From Streptomyces spiroverticillatus (GTDB lineage Bacteria; Actinomycetota; Actinomycetes; Streptomycetales; Streptomycetaceae), in the NCBI GenBank assembly GCA_014650415.1, contig BMUX01000005.1:186001-250000 (forward strand): DNA of 64,000 bases. Reading direction: 5' to 3'. The position numbers and the translations under genes were made by a program. Below are positions 7,897 to 15,665 of this stretch, piece after piece. The stretch's first letter is position 1. Every line of letters begins with the position of its first letter. The notes beneath the pieces were generated by a model, which was not told the origin of the DNA, made no database searches, and saw only the letters and a program-made list of their open reading frames with translations.

Positions 7897-8766
7897 TCAG
7901 TCGAGGCCGAGGGCGGAGATTGCCTGTTCCGCCATGCGGCGTTCGCCGAGGGCGTTCGGGTGGACGGGGACGATGTTCGTGCCGAACAGCACCGGCTCGA
8001 TCCAGCGCGTCCCGATCGGCTTGCACGCGTCGTGGCCCTCGGAGGCCGCCGCGAGGTCGACGTAGGTGGCGCCGTTCTCGCGCGCCGCCCGCTCGACGGC
8101 GGAGTTGAGGTGGGCCTGGATGCCGCGCAGGTAGGGGACGTCGCCGGTGGCGAGGGGCATCTTGGCGAAGCAGGTGGGGTCGGCCTTGGCGGGGGTGATC
8201 CAGGGGTAGCCGAGGACGGCGACCCGGGCGTTCGGAGCCTTGGCGCGGACGGCGCCCAGGGCGGCCCGGAGGGCGGGGAGGGTGCTGTTCTCGATCTGGT
8301 CGTCGAAGGTCGTGCCGTTCTTGTCCTTGCAGGGGCTGCCCTTGCCGCCAGTGAGGACGCCGGCGGTGCCGCAGGCGACGATCGCGTTGATGAAGGTGCC
8401 GTTGTCGTTGCCGCCGATGGTCAGGGTGACGAGGTCGGTGGCGGCGGAGAGGGCGTTCAGCTGGGGTGCGGTGCCGGGGTACTGGGCCTGGGCGAAGTCC
8501 TTGGTCTGGGCGCCGCCGCAGGTGACGTCCTTGAGGCGGGCGCCGGTTCTGGATGCGAGGACGTGGGGGTAGTTGCGGGTGGAGCGCAGGCAGAGGAGGT
8601 TGCTGGGATCGACGGGGAGGACACCGGAGCCCGCGCTGTAACTGTCGCCCAGGGCGACGTAGTTGAGGGGACCGGAGGAGGATGCGGCGGCAGGGGTGGT
8701 GAGGCCGAGGGCCATGACCCCGGCCAGACTTGACGCAGCCATGACACTGCGGAACGACTTCGGCAT
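7897..8766 (-). CDS. Secreted SGNH/GDSL esterase or lipase
   Basis: 289 residues. A Sec signal peptide (MPKSFRSVMAASSLAGVMAL, likely cleavage after AAA at about 29) precedes a Streptomyces-type SGNH hydrolase. Block I is ALGDSYSAG (nucleophile Ser), block III is TIGGND (oxyanion Asn) and block V is HPNALGE (catalytic His). Several Cys (LLCLRS, DVTCGG, VACGTAG, SPCKDK, PTCFAK, HDACKP) would form the disulfides typical of Streptomyces extracellular esterases. It is expected to hydrolyse ester bonds in lipids or polymers outside the cell. A purine-rich GAAGAGAGAG precedes the ATG. The strong hairpin at 7851-7880 terminates it. Confidence 0.92.
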   Translation of the reverse strand: MPKSFRSVMAASSLAGVMALGLTTPAAASSSGPLNYVALGDSYSAGSGVLPVDPSNLLCLRSTRNYPHVLASRTGARLKDVTCGGAQTKDFAQAQYPGTAPQLNALSAATDLVTLTIGGNDNGTFINAIVACGTAGVLTGGKGSPCKDKNGTTFDDQIENSTLPALRAALGAVRAKAPNARVAVLGYPWITPAKADPTCFAKMPLATGDVPYLRGIQAHLNSAVERAARENGATYVDLAAASEGHDACKPIGTRWIEPVLFGTNIVPVHPNALGERRMAEQAISALGLD

Positions 8767-8949
8767 GTGCTCTCTCTTCTCGTGAAGCCTCGCGGGCCCC
8801 GGGTGCGGCCGGGGCGGGCGGGACGGCGGAGGGGGGACGGACCCGGCGACGTACGAGACGTGCACCGCGCCCGTGACGCGCGGACGGAAGTGGGTGAGCA
8901 GCGGCAATGCGGGCACAGTCGGCACGAACCGGCTTACGGACACCGGGAC

Positions 8950-8979
8950 TTACCGACAGGTAGGTCTACCGATAGGTAA
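8950..8979. promoter_or_regulatory. Double TetR-type operator in the 8767-9078 gap
   Basis: TACCGACAGGTA (8951-8962) and TACCGATAGGTA (8967-8978) are 12-bp near-palindromes repeated 16 bp apart, and the whole 30-bp block is itself an imperfect palindrome beginning TTACC and ending GGTAA. Two stacked half-site pairs of this size fit TetR-family dimers. It lies between the divergent SGNH esterase and the membrane-protein gene; the rest of this 312-bp gap holds no gene that I can support. Confidence 0.6.
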
Positions 8980-9078
8980 TGTGCGGCTGCTGTTGTGCCC
9001 GCGTCAACCGTGCTGACACAGTTGCTTTGCACGCGCGCCGGCCCGCCGCCGCGAAGGGCAACGGAAGGGACTCAGCCG

Positions 9079-9507
9079 ATGGGCGTGATCGCCGCACTGG
9101 GCGCCGTGGCCGCTGCGGCACTTCTCCTGTGGGCGGCCCGCTGGACCGGCGGCAAGGCCCTCGACCTGCTCCGTACCGTACGCAGCGCACTCCGCGGCAG
9201 CGCTGGAGCGGTCGGCACCTACGTCAGCTCGAACCACTCCACCCACCTGTACCGCTTCACGACGTCCGACGGCAGGAGTGTGCACGCGTACGTCCCGCGC
9301 ACCTCGTTGCAGGACACGCGACGCCGGGCGGGCTCCACCGCGCGGCTGCGCTACCGGATCGACGACCCGAAGACCGTCTCCTTCGCGGCCGTGGACCTGT
9401 TCGCCATGCCGGTGGGCGTCGCCATGACCTTCCTCCTCACGGCGATGTGCGTGGTGTTCGCCGTGGTGCTGCTGTTCCTGGGCTTCATGGCGGCCACGGG
9501 CAGGTGA
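9079..9507 (+). CDS. Two-helix membrane protein with DUF3592-like extracytoplasmic segment
   Basis: 142 residues. Transmembrane helices at about 2-22 (GVIAALGAVAAAALLLWAAR) and 108-138 (GVAMTFLLTAMCVVFAVVLLFLG) flank a beta-rich domain (THLYRFTTSDGRSVHAYVP, STARLRYRIDDPKTVSF). That layout resembles DUF3592-type proteins of unknown function. The ATG is preceded by GGAAGGGA at good spacing. It is divergent from the SGNH esterase, sharing the intergenic region that holds the double operator. No partner gene suggests a role. Confidence 0.7.
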   Translation: MGVIAALGAVAAAALLLWAARWTGGKALDLLRTVRSALRGSAGAVGTYVSSNHSTHLYRFTTSDGRSVHAYVPRTSLQDTRRRAGSTARLRYRIDDPKTVSFAAVDLFAMPVGVAMTFLLTAMCVVFAVVLLFLGFMAATGR

Positions 9508-9736
9508 CGAGCGACGCACGGCGGGGGACGAGGTCGCCGTGTCGATGACCGTACGTCTGTGACCCTCCCCGCCGATGCGTTCACCGGAAGGGGTGATCAA
9601 TTGGCCTCCCCGGCGCGGAAGTTCGGCCCTCGCCCGTCAACGTGGTGAATACTGCGGCCGAACCCGAAGATCACCGCCCGGCACGGGCGGCGGCGACGTG
9701 GCCCGGGCCCCTCGGCGGACAGGAGCAGCACGCAGC

Positions 9737-10234
9737 ATGGACATGGCCGTACAGCAACAGCCCACCCACGAAGAGTGGCTGGCCTCCATGGTCCGTACGA
9801 CCTCCGCCGCATCGGTCGTCTTCCACGATCCCGAACTGCGCCTGCTGCTCCTGCACGCCACGTACGAAGACGCCTGGCAGTTCCCCGGCGGAACGGTCGA
9901 GCACGGCCAGGACCCGTGGGAGGCCGCCGTCCGCGAGGTCGACGAGGAGATCGCCCACCGACTCAGCTGCCCCCCGGACCTGTTGGGCGTCGACTGGTGC
10001 CGCCCGCCGGACCTCGCCCCGTACACCCAGTTCCTCTTCCGCGGCCCCACGATCACGCTGGACGGCTTCACCCCGGCGCTGTCCCACGAGCACGACGACT
10101 GGGGCCTGCGTACGGTGGAGGAGTGGGAACCCCTGGTCGGCCCCCGGCAGACGGCGCGGCTGGTGCTCGTACGGGAGGCGTTGCGGACGGGCGGGACGTT
10201 GTACTTGCAGGACGGGGAGCTCGTGCTGTCGTAG
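9737..10234 (+). CDS. NUDIX hydrolase
   Basis: 165 residues. The Nudix box is GGTVEHGQDPWEAAVREVDEEI (canonical GX5EX7REUXEEXGU with Asp for the middle Glu, REVDEE), preceded by the strand WQFPGG. Such enzymes cleave nucleoside diphosphates linked to another moiety using Mg2+. The specificity is unknown. Start: ATG at 9737 with AGGAG eleven bases upstream; ATG at 9743 is also possible. A second gene of unknown function follows 49 bp later on the same strand. Confidence 0.85.
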   Translation: MDMAVQQQPTHEEWLASMVRTTSAASVVFHDPELRLLLLHATYEDAWQFPGGTVEHGQDPWEAAVREVDEEIAHRLSCPPDLLGVDWCRPPDLAPYTQFLFRGPTITLDGFTPALSHEHDDWGLRTVEEWEPLVGPRQTARLVLVREALRTGGTLYLQDGELVLS

Positions 10235-10283
10235 CGGACGGCACGAATTGCCCCATGGGCAGGTGGAGTTGGAGGCGGGACCG

Positions 10284-10841
10284 GTGACCTTGCGTTCCGA
10301 TGTGGCTCGGTTGCTGGCGGGGGCGGGGATCGTCGATGTGGATGTCGACGAGGCGGTCGCGGACGAGCATGTGCGGGGGTGTGCGTACGCGCGGGTCGTC
10401 GCGGTGGCCGTTGCCTCGGGGAGTCGTGAGGGGGACCGTGCGGTCGTGGCCGCGATCCTGCGTGACCCCCACGAGATGGGGGCCAAGGGGGCGGTGGTCG
10501 CGCTCGTGGACGGGATCGCGGGGAAGGCGGTGGGCCCGGCGGAGTTCTGGCGGTGGGCGCAGGAGTCGCTGCTGCCGGAGCTGGGCGGGCTCCGGACCGG
10601 GGCGTACCGGGAGTTCGTCCGCCGTCGCGTCGACGACTGGCTGTTCCGGCTGTCCCTGGAGGAGCGACACGTGCCGACGGCGCTCGAACTGGCGGGGGTC
10701 ACGGACTGGATGCAGCGCCTGCTCGCGGAGGGGGCGACATCGCCGGCCGTACTCGGGCTGCTCGCGGAGTCGGGCAGCACCCGGAAGATCCGCAACATCG
10801 CGGGGAACAGGCGGGGTGGGGGCGGGCGGGGGACGGGGTGA
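10284..10841 (+). CDS. Hypothetical protein, mostly helical
   Basis: 185 residues from the GTG at 10284, which has GGAGG eight bases upstream. The protein is mainly alpha-helical with no transmembrane segment or signal peptide: VTLRSDVARLLAGAGIVDVD, then an Ala/Val-rich helix (AYARVVAVAVASGSREGDRAV), AEFWRWAQESLLPELGG, YREFVRRRVDDWLFRLS and a basic C-terminus (TRKIRNIAGNRRGGGG). I do not recognise a family. It follows the NUDIX gene in the same direction and ends just before a hairpin at 10847-10878. Confidence 0.6.
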   Translation: MTLRSDVARLLAGAGIVDVDVDEAVADEHVRGCAYARVVAVAVASGSREGDRAVVAAILRDPHEMGAKGAVVALVDGIAGKAVGPAEFWRWAQESLLPELGGLRTGAYREFVRRRVDDWLFRLSLEERHVPTALELAGVTDWMQRLLAEGATSPAVLGLLAESGSTRKIRNIAGNRRGGGGRGTG

Positions 10842-10846
10842 GTCGG

Positions 10847-10878
10847 CGGCGGGGCTGGGGACCCCCTTGGCCCCGCCG
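10847..10878. terminator. Bidirectional hairpin between convergent genes
   Basis: CGGCGGGGC (10847-10855) pairs with GCCCCGCCG (10870-10878), and the loop contains a further GGGG/CCCC pair. It sits between the ends of the hypothetical gene (+) and the phosphotransferase-like gene (-). Confidence 0.65.
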
Positions 10879-10899
10879 GGCTCAATGCGCCCGGGTCGG

Positions 10900-11676
10900 T
10901 CACATCCGGGCGTGCAGAACGTCGAGTTCGCAGCCGGGGCTCGCCGGGTCGAAGCCGTGGTCCAGGAGCCAGCGGACGGCCAGGAGACTGCGGAGGGACC
11001 ACCACGCGCGGATGACGGCGAGGTCGACCGGGGAGCCGTAGCCCGCGAGGAGGTCGGGGAGGCGGTCCTCCTGGCCCAGGGTCAGTGTGGCGAGGTCGTG
11101 GAGGGCGTCGCCCCGGCCCGCTTCCGACCAGTCGAGGATTCCGGTGACGCGCTCGCCGTGGGTGAAGACGTGCGCGATCTGGAGGTCGCCGTGGGTGAAG
11201 GCCGCGGGCCACGGGCGCAGCGCGGCCTCGGCGACCCGGCGGTTGCGGGTGACCACGGCGGCGGGCAGCACGGCGTGGGCCACGAGCCATGCGCATTCGG
11301 TGTCGAGTTCCGCCGTCAGGACGTCGACGGTACGTCCCGCTCCGCCGGGGCGGGCGGGCACGGGGGCGGTGTGCAGCTCGCGCAGGGTGGCACCCGCTGC
11401 GCACCAGGCCGCGGCGGATGCGGTCGACGGGGTGCCCAGCCGCCCGAGCGGGGCTCCCGGCAGCGCGGCGAGGGCGAGGACGGGGGGCTTGCGCCAGAGG
11501 ATGCGCGCGGTGGGGACCGGGGCCAGGGCCATGGCGGCGACCTCGGCGTCGATGCGGTCCTGATCGGGGTCCACCTTCAGGAACACGTCACCGACGCGCA
11601 GGGTCGCACGCTCGGAGTGGGCGACGACGACCTGGACCTCGTCCGCCGGGGCTGTGGAGACCATACGGACCAGCAT
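10900..11676 (-). CDS. Aminoglycoside-phosphotransferase-fold protein with altered catalytic loop
   Basis: 258 residues of the APH/choline-kinase fold: the glycine-poor N-lobe strand RVGDVFLKVDPDQDRIDAE provides the ATP-lobe lysine, followed by the catalytic loop and GILDWSEAGRGDALHDLA (metal-binding DxxxA-type motif). The catalytic loop reads FTHGDLQIAHVF. The base Asp is present, but the canonical His and Asn of HGDLHxxN are Gln and His. Substrate unknown; many actinobacterial members of this branch are not resistance enzymes. The start may be ATG 11676 or 11664. It is followed upstream by a DUF5959 gene on the same strand. Confidence 0.8.
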   Translation of the reverse strand: MLVRMVSTAPADEVQVVVAHSERATLRVGDVFLKVDPDQDRIDAEVAAMALAPVPTARILWRKPPVLALAALPGAPLGRLGTPSTASAAAWCAAGATLRELHTAPVPARPGGAGRTVDVLTAELDTECAWLVAHAVLPAAVVTRNRRVAEAALRPWPAAFTHGDLQIAHVFTHGERVTGILDWSEAGRGDALHDLATLTLGQEDRLPDLLAGYGSPVDLAVIRAWWSLRSLLAVRWLLDHGFDPASPGCELDVLHARM

Positions 11677-11697
11677 CCCGGATGCGGGCCGGCGCCT

Positions 11698-12132
11698 TCA
11701 GGGATTTTCTTGCGCCAACAGCGGTGCCCAGTGGGCCCGTACCCGCTCCAGGCGCTCGCGGTGGTCGGCGAGCCAGTCGTCCGGCGGGACGATCGGCACG
11801 CGTACGGTGACCATCGAGCCCGACTCGTCCTCGACGACCACCTCGGGGCAGTCGCGTTCACCGGTGAGGTGGAGGGTGAGGGTCGCCCCCCGGTCCATCT
11901 TCATCCAGGCGACGTCCTCCCCGGCTTCCAGACGGCCCAGCGCGTCGGCCCAGCTCGCGAACTTCCTCACCGAGAGGGAGAGGTAGCAACTACCGCTCAC
12001 GAAGGGTGTGTTGACGGTGATGGCGGCGTCGAGGCCACCGGCCCAGCGCGGGCTGCGGCCGTGGATGGTGACCGTGACGCTGTTGCCCTCGTCGTCGGCG
12101 AGGGAGATGAGGTCGACCGGGGCAGGGGTCAA
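11698..12132 (-). CDS. DUF5959 family protein
   Basis: 144 residues starting at a TTG (12132) with GGGAG seven bases upstream. PVDLISLADDEGNSVTVTIHG at the N-terminus and the C-terminal WLADHRERLERVRAHWAPLL match the Streptomyces-specific DUF5959 family, small soluble beta-rich proteins with no known function. The stop lies 21 bp before the start of the phosphotransferase-like gene, so they probably form an operon. No signal peptide or membrane segment is seen. Confidence 0.72.
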   Translation of the reverse strand: MTPAPVDLISLADDEGNSVTVTIHGRSPRWAGGLDAAITVNTPFVSGSCYLSLSVRKFASWADALGRLEAGEDVAWMKMDRGATLTLHLTGERDCPEVVVEDESGSMVTVRVPIVPPDDWLADHRERLERVRAHWAPLLAQENP

Positions 12133-12453
12133 GGTCGTACTCCCAGTTCGTGCGGCGGCGGTGCGCGCAGGCGGTGAGGTACGGCGTGCTGCCGCCGCTG
12201 CCCCGGGCGGCCTTGATAGTAATGCTCATGCCACGCCCGGACCTGCGCTTTTCAGTCCGTGGGCGCCTGCCCGGAAGCGCGGGCGGGGAATCGCAGGAAT
12301 CGCACCGGATGCCGGACACCGCTCACCCCAGGACCTTCAACCGTCCCACTGCGCAAGGGGGTTGAGGCCACCACCCGGGTGACACCACCTCCCCGCCCGA
12401 AGGTGGCTCCGCCCCGATGGTCCGGGCCGGGGCCGCCCCGTAGCGTCCGGCGC
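12133..12453. other. Intergenic region between divergent DUF5959 and CPBP genes
   Basis: This 321-bp gap contains an AT-richer patch around 12215-12232 (TTGATAGTAATG) that may carry the DUF5959 promoter, and TAGCGT at 12441-12446, seven bases before the CPBP start. An open frame beginning ATGAGCATTACT on the minus strand (from 12232) runs into DUF5959 out of frame; I do not consider it a gene. No repeat or terminator is evident. Confidence 0.4.
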
Positions 12454-13362
12454 ATGCTGACCACCTCGGCGGAATCGACGGACTCACCTGCGGTGCGCCG
12501 CCGCAGTCTCCTCACCTATCTCGTCCTGGCCTACGCGGGCATGTGGGCCGCCATGGCCCCGCTCCTGCTCGGCGGATTCCGGCGTGCGGACGCCCGGCAG
12601 GGCACGGGTGCGCTGGAGGAGGTGTGCATCGCAGTCGCCATGGCGGCACCCGCGCTCGCCGCACTGTTCGCGGTACGGAAGGTGGAGCGCCGTCCCTCGG
12701 TGCGCGCGGCCCTCGCGCTCAACTGGCCCCGGCCCTGGCCCCGTACCGTACGTGCCTGCGCACTGGCCCTCGCGGTGCCCGCCGGGCTGACCGCCGCCGC
12801 CCTGGCCCTGGGCACGCTCGCGGGCGACTACCCCTTCGGGGGCGTGCGGCTCGACGCCTGGGCGCTCGCGGCGCTCGGCGGGTTGCTGGTGTCGCTCCCG
12901 CTGTTCTTCGGGGAGGAGCTCGGCTGGCAGGGGTTCCTCTTTCCGCGTCTCGTACGGGCGTCGGGCGGGACAGCCGGTCTGGTGCGGGCGTACGTGCTCA
13001 CGGGTGCGGCCTTCGCGCTCTGGCACCTGCCCACGCTGCTGATGGGCGGGCAGTACCCGGGCCGGGCCTGGTACGTGGCGGTGCCCGCGATGCTGGTGAG
13101 CTGCGTGCTCGTGCTGCCGGTGTTCACCTGGCTGCGGCTGCGGTCGGGGTCGGTGGTGCCGGCGGTGATCGGCCACGCCTTCTGCAGCACGGTGAGCGTG
13201 GGCATGGTCAAGCAGTTCGCGGATGCGGAGGGCGCGCTCGATCCCCTGCGCATGGGGCTCACGGGGTGGCCGGGGTGGGTGGTGACGGGGGTGTTCGTGA
13301 CCTTCCTGGCGGTGAGCGGGCGGCTGCGGCCCGCGTACTACGCCGAACGCCTGGCCCGGTAG
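12454..13362 (+). CDS. CPBP-family intramembrane protease (Abi/CAAX-like)
   Basis: 302 residues with about eight transmembrane helices. Family motifs are EELGWQGFLFPRL (Glu dyad), FALWHLPTLL (metal His) and VIGHAFCSTVS (third His motif). The position usually occupied by Arg in EExxxR is Gln here. CPBP proteins are membrane glutamic/metal proteases that process prenylated proteins or protect bacteriocin producers; the substrate here is unknown. TAGCGT sits seven bases before the ATG with no ribosome-binding site, so the transcript is probably leaderless. The 3' end overlaps the convergent FAD-monooxygenase gene by 25 bp. Confidence 0.87.
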   Translation: MLTTSAESTDSPAVRRRSLLTYLVLAYAGMWAAMAPLLLGGFRRADARQGTGALEEVCIAVAMAAPALAALFAVRKVERRPSVRAALALNWPRPWPRTVRACALALAVPAGLTAAALALGTLAGDYPFGGVRLDAWALAALGGLLVSLPLFFGEELGWQGFLFPRLVRASGGTAGLVRAYVLTGAAFALWHLPTLLMGGQYPGRAWYVAVPAMLVSCVLVLPVFTWLRLRSGSVVPAVIGHAFCSTVSVGMVKQFADAEGALDPLRMGLTGWPGWVVTGVFVTFLAVSGRLRPAYYAERLAR

Positions 13363-14534
13363 GCGGCGGCGCGCTCCTCGTAGGCGCGGTGCTCCTCGGC
13401 GGGGTCGGGGGCGCGGTGGAGGGCGGGGGCGGTGTCGCCGAAGAAGTGCTGGAGGGCCTGGTTGGCTCCGGCGGCGAGGGCGGTCGCACGGTCGCGCATG
13501 GCGTGCTCGTGGCGTCGGATCGCGGCGTCGAGGGTGGGTTCGGCCGCGACGGCTTCGGCGAGTTCGGCGCCGTCGAGGAGGGCCAGGTTGACGCCGTGGC
13601 CGCCGAAGGGCGACATCACGTGGGCGGCGTCGCCGATGAGGGTGACGCCGGGGGTGTGCGGCCAGGTGTGGGCGTCGGGCAGGACGTGGATGGGGCGCAG
13701 GCGGTAGCCGCCGTCGACGTCGGTGAGGAAGGGGAGCAGGCTCGCGTCCCAGTGCGCGAAGACCTCCGACAGGCGCTTCCGTACGGCGACTTCCCCGCCC
13801 GGCGAGGCGAGGTCACCGATACCGGGCCAGTCGGCGGGGGCGCGCATCGCGAGGTACGCGCGGACGACGCCGTTGCTGTTGCGCTGGGCGATGACGGCGT
13901 TGCCCTGCCCGTCCCGTACGAACAGGTGCCCGTCGCCGACCAGTCGGGCGATCCCGGGGTGCCGGACGTCCGCGTCGTCGTACCGCACGTCGAGGAAGCA
14001 GACACCGGTGTACGTCGCGGTGGCGGGCGAGGCGAGGGGGCGCACCCGGGACCAGGTGCCGTCGGCGCCGACGACGAGGTCGGCGTCGGTGTGGGTGCCG
14101 TTGGCGAAGTGGAGGCGGTGGGTGCCGTCGGGGAGGGTTTCGGTGCCGGTGAGCTTGTGGCCCCAGCGCAGGGAGGCGGGGTCGACGTGGTCGGCGATCA
14201 TGCGGCGCAGTTGGCCGCGGTCGATCTCGGGGGCGGCGGTGTCGTCGGCGTCGGGGGTGAAGCGGTTGAGGACGGTGCCGTGGTGGTCCATGGAGGTCTT
14301 GGCCTGGCCCTCGGGGCGGGCGAGCGCGTGGAAGGCGTCGGTCAGGCCGGCGATCTCCAGGGCGATCTGCCCGGTGTCGGCGTGCAGGTCGAGCGTGCCG
14401 CCGAGGTCGCGGGCGTCGACCGAGGCGTCCATGTCGTACACGGTGACGGGGACACCGTGCTGCTGGAGCACGCGGGCACAGAGGAGGCCGCCGGGGCCTG
14501 CGCCGATGACGGCGATGCGGGGGGTGGTGGGCAT
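13338..14534 (-). CDS. FAD-dependent monooxygenase (TetX/PHBH-type)
   Basis: 398 residues. IAVIGAGPGGLLCARVLQQHG is the dinucleotide-binding GxGxxG motif; DLVVGADGTWSRVRPLA is the DG motif; GVTLIGDAAHVMSPFGGHGVNLALLDGAELAEA is the GD motif of group A flavoprotein monooxygenases. Sequence features (LDLHADTGQIAL, SPFGGHGVN) are close to the TetX-like branch that hydroxylates tetracyclines and other polyketides, but natural substrates vary. The gene is controlled by two TetR-type operators at 14555-14604 directly upstream and follows the tetR gene, from which a strong hairpin separates it. NADPH use is assumed from the family. Confidence 0.87.
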   Translation of the reverse strand: MPTTPRIAVIGAGPGGLLCARVLQQHGVPVTVYDMDASVDARDLGGTLDLHADTGQIALEIAGLTDAFHALARPEGQAKTSMDHHGTVLNRFTPDADDTAAPEIDRGQLRRMIADHVDPASLRWGHKLTGTETLPDGTHRLHFANGTHTDADLVVGADGTWSRVRPLASPATATYTGVCFLDVRYDDADVRHPGIARLVGDGHLFVRDGQGNAVIAQRNSNGVVRAYLAMRAPADWPGIGDLASPGGEVAVRKRLSEVFAHWDASLLPFLTDVDGGYRLRPIHVLPDAHTWPHTPGVTLIGDAAHVMSPFGGHGVNLALLDGAELAEAVAAEPTLDAAIRRHEHAMRDRATALAAGANQALQHFFGDTAPALHRAPDPAEEHRAYEERAAAYRARRSA

Positions 14535-14554
14535 GGTGTGACTCCTTCTGTCAT

Positions 14555-14576
14555 TTACTGAACGGGCGGTCGGTAA
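14555..14576. promoter_or_regulatory. TetR operator 1 of the monooxygenase gene
   Basis: TTAC-N14-GTAA imperfect palindrome containing GAACGGGCGGT, 20 bp upstream of the monooxygenase start. The same GAACGGGCGGT recurs in the tetR promoter at 15365-15382. Confidence 0.65.
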
Positions 14577-14582
14577 GTGAGG

Positions 14583-14604
14583 TTACTTAACGGCCGTTCG
14601 GTAA
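14583..14604. promoter_or_regulatory. TetR operator 2 of the monooxygenase gene
   Basis: TTAC-N14-GTAA with the perfect core AACGGCCGTT at 14589-14598, centred 28 bp from operator 1. Two adjacent operators suggest strong repression by the TetR protein encoded at 14724-15326. Confidence 0.68.
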
Positions 14605-14635
14605 GCAAGGGAGGAGGGGCACGGCGGGCATGCGG

Positions 14636-14670
14636 AAGCGCCCTGCGGGCCGGGGCTCCGCAGGGCGCTT
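14636..14670 (-). terminator. Terminator between tetR and the monooxygenase gene
   Basis: AAGCGCCCTGCGG (14636-14648) and CCGCAGGGCGCTT (14658-14670) form a perfect 13-bp stem with a nine-base loop, downstream of the tetR stop and upstream of the monooxygenase operators. Confidence 0.8.
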
Positions 14671-14723
14671 TCGGGGTGGCGACGGGATGGCGCAGGGTGG
14701 TGCCGGGTGGTGGCCGGGGCGGG

Positions 14724-15326
14724 CTACTCCCCCGCGTCGAGGAACGACGGCTCGGTCAGCGCCAGGGCCGCCCGGCGGGCGCACGCCAGGATGTCGGCGT
14801 CGGAGGCGGCCGTCCCCTGCGAGGCCAGCAGGGTCGTACGTACGGTGTCGAAGGCCATCCGCAGCCGCAGCAGGGCGGCGGTGGAGGCGCCCTCTCCGGC
14901 GAGCGCGACGAGGATGCCGTCGAAGACGCCGGGCACGTCGCCGCCCTGGGCGGCGAGCCGCCGGACGACGGGCTGGTTGGCCTGGGCGAGGCGGAGGACC
15001 TGGAGGTTCTGGCCGTCGGTGCCGTCGAGCCAGCGCAGGACGGCGCGGCGGGTGAGGTCGGCGGCGGGCGGCTGCGCGGCGACCCATGCGGCGAGCTCGG
15101 CGGCTTCGTCGCGGCGCTCGGCCATGAGGGAGGCGAGGATGTCCTCCTTGTTGCGGAAGTGGTAGTAGAGCGAGGACTTGGTGAGGTCGAGGGCCTCGGA
15201 GATGTCCCGGACGGAGGTGGCCTCGTACCCCTTCTCCGTGAAGAGCTCGACGGCGACCTGGAGGATGCGGGCCCGGGTCTCGGCGGCGGGTCTCCGGGAG
15301 GAGGGGCGGGAGGTCGGGGTCGGCAC
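14724..15326 (-). CDS. TetR/AcrR transcriptional regulator
   Basis: 200 residues from the GTG at 15326 with GAGAGGA upstream. The DNA-binding domain is at about residues 17-63: RARILQVAVELFTEKGYEAT, then VRDISEALDLTKSSLYYHFRNKEDIL. The C-terminal ligand domain is helical with no recognisable specificity. It very likely represses both itself (operator 15365-15382) and the downstream FAD monooxygenase (operators 14555-14604), since all three sites share sequence. Induction by the monooxygenase substrate would be the simplest logic, but that is inference. Confidence 0.9.
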   Translation of the reverse strand: MPTPTSRPSSRRPAAETRARILQVAVELFTEKGYEATSVRDISEALDLTKSSLYYHFRNKEDILASLMAERRDEAAELAAWVAAQPPAADLTRRAVLRWLDGTDGQNLQVLRLAQANQPVVRRLAAQGGDVPGVFDGILVALAGEGASTAALLRLRMAFDTVRTTLLASQGTAASDADILACARRAALALTEPSFLDAGE

Positions 15327-15364
15327 GGGGGTCCTCTCGGGGCGGGTGGGGTGTTGTGCGGAGT

Positions 15365-15382
15365 TTAACGAACGGGCGGTAA
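15365..15382. promoter_or_regulatory. TetR operator in the tetR promoter
   Basis: TTAACGAACGGGCGGTAA shares GAACGGGCGGT with operator 1 and the TTA...TAA ends with both sites upstream of the monooxygenase gene. It lies about 40 bp upstream of the tetR start, which fits autorepression. Confidence 0.6.
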
Positions 15383-15429
15383 GGGGGGGCGTCTCGGGCG
15401 GAGGAGCCCGGGGTTCGGGGCCAGTCGCT

Positions 15430-15665
15430 TCTGGCCTGTTCGGGGAGACGGTCCGGCTGCTGTTGGGGGCTACCTGCTTCCGGTTTCGCCTGCGGCGGGC
15501 GGCCCCGGACCCGCCCCTTCACCTAAACTCGCGAGGCTGTGAGGGGGCCCATGCGGGATGGTTCGTGGTCTCTGTCACGTGCGGGTTCGTTGTGGCTGGT
15601 CGCGCCCACGCGGCGGAGCCGCACATCGAAACGGCCCCGCGCCCCTAATGGCGTGCCCTTCGGGC
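15430..15665 (+). repeat. Dispersed Streptomyces-type repeat, copy A
   Basis: The block reading TTTCGCCTGCGGCGGGC, CCCTTCACCTAAACTCGCG, GTGGCTGGTCGCGCCCACGC, GGCGGAGCCGCA and ATGCCCTTCGGGCAGCCAT-like sequence recurs in inverted orientation at 52615-52900. Its left part (15430-15490) aligns with the last 35 codons or so of the TetR gene at 52814, but here the frame is broken, so it looks like a decayed gene tail. Its right part supplies the final codons and stop of the ABC permease. It fills most of the 15327-15644 gap; the remainder holds the tetR promoter. Confidence 0.8.

Noticed and set aside
11990..12319. A minus-strand frame starting near ATG 12232 (MSITIKAARG...)
   Set aside because: It runs out of frame into the DUF5959 gene and turns into Arg/His-rich nonsense; no domain is seen. 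The DUF5959 TTG start has a better ribosome-binding site.
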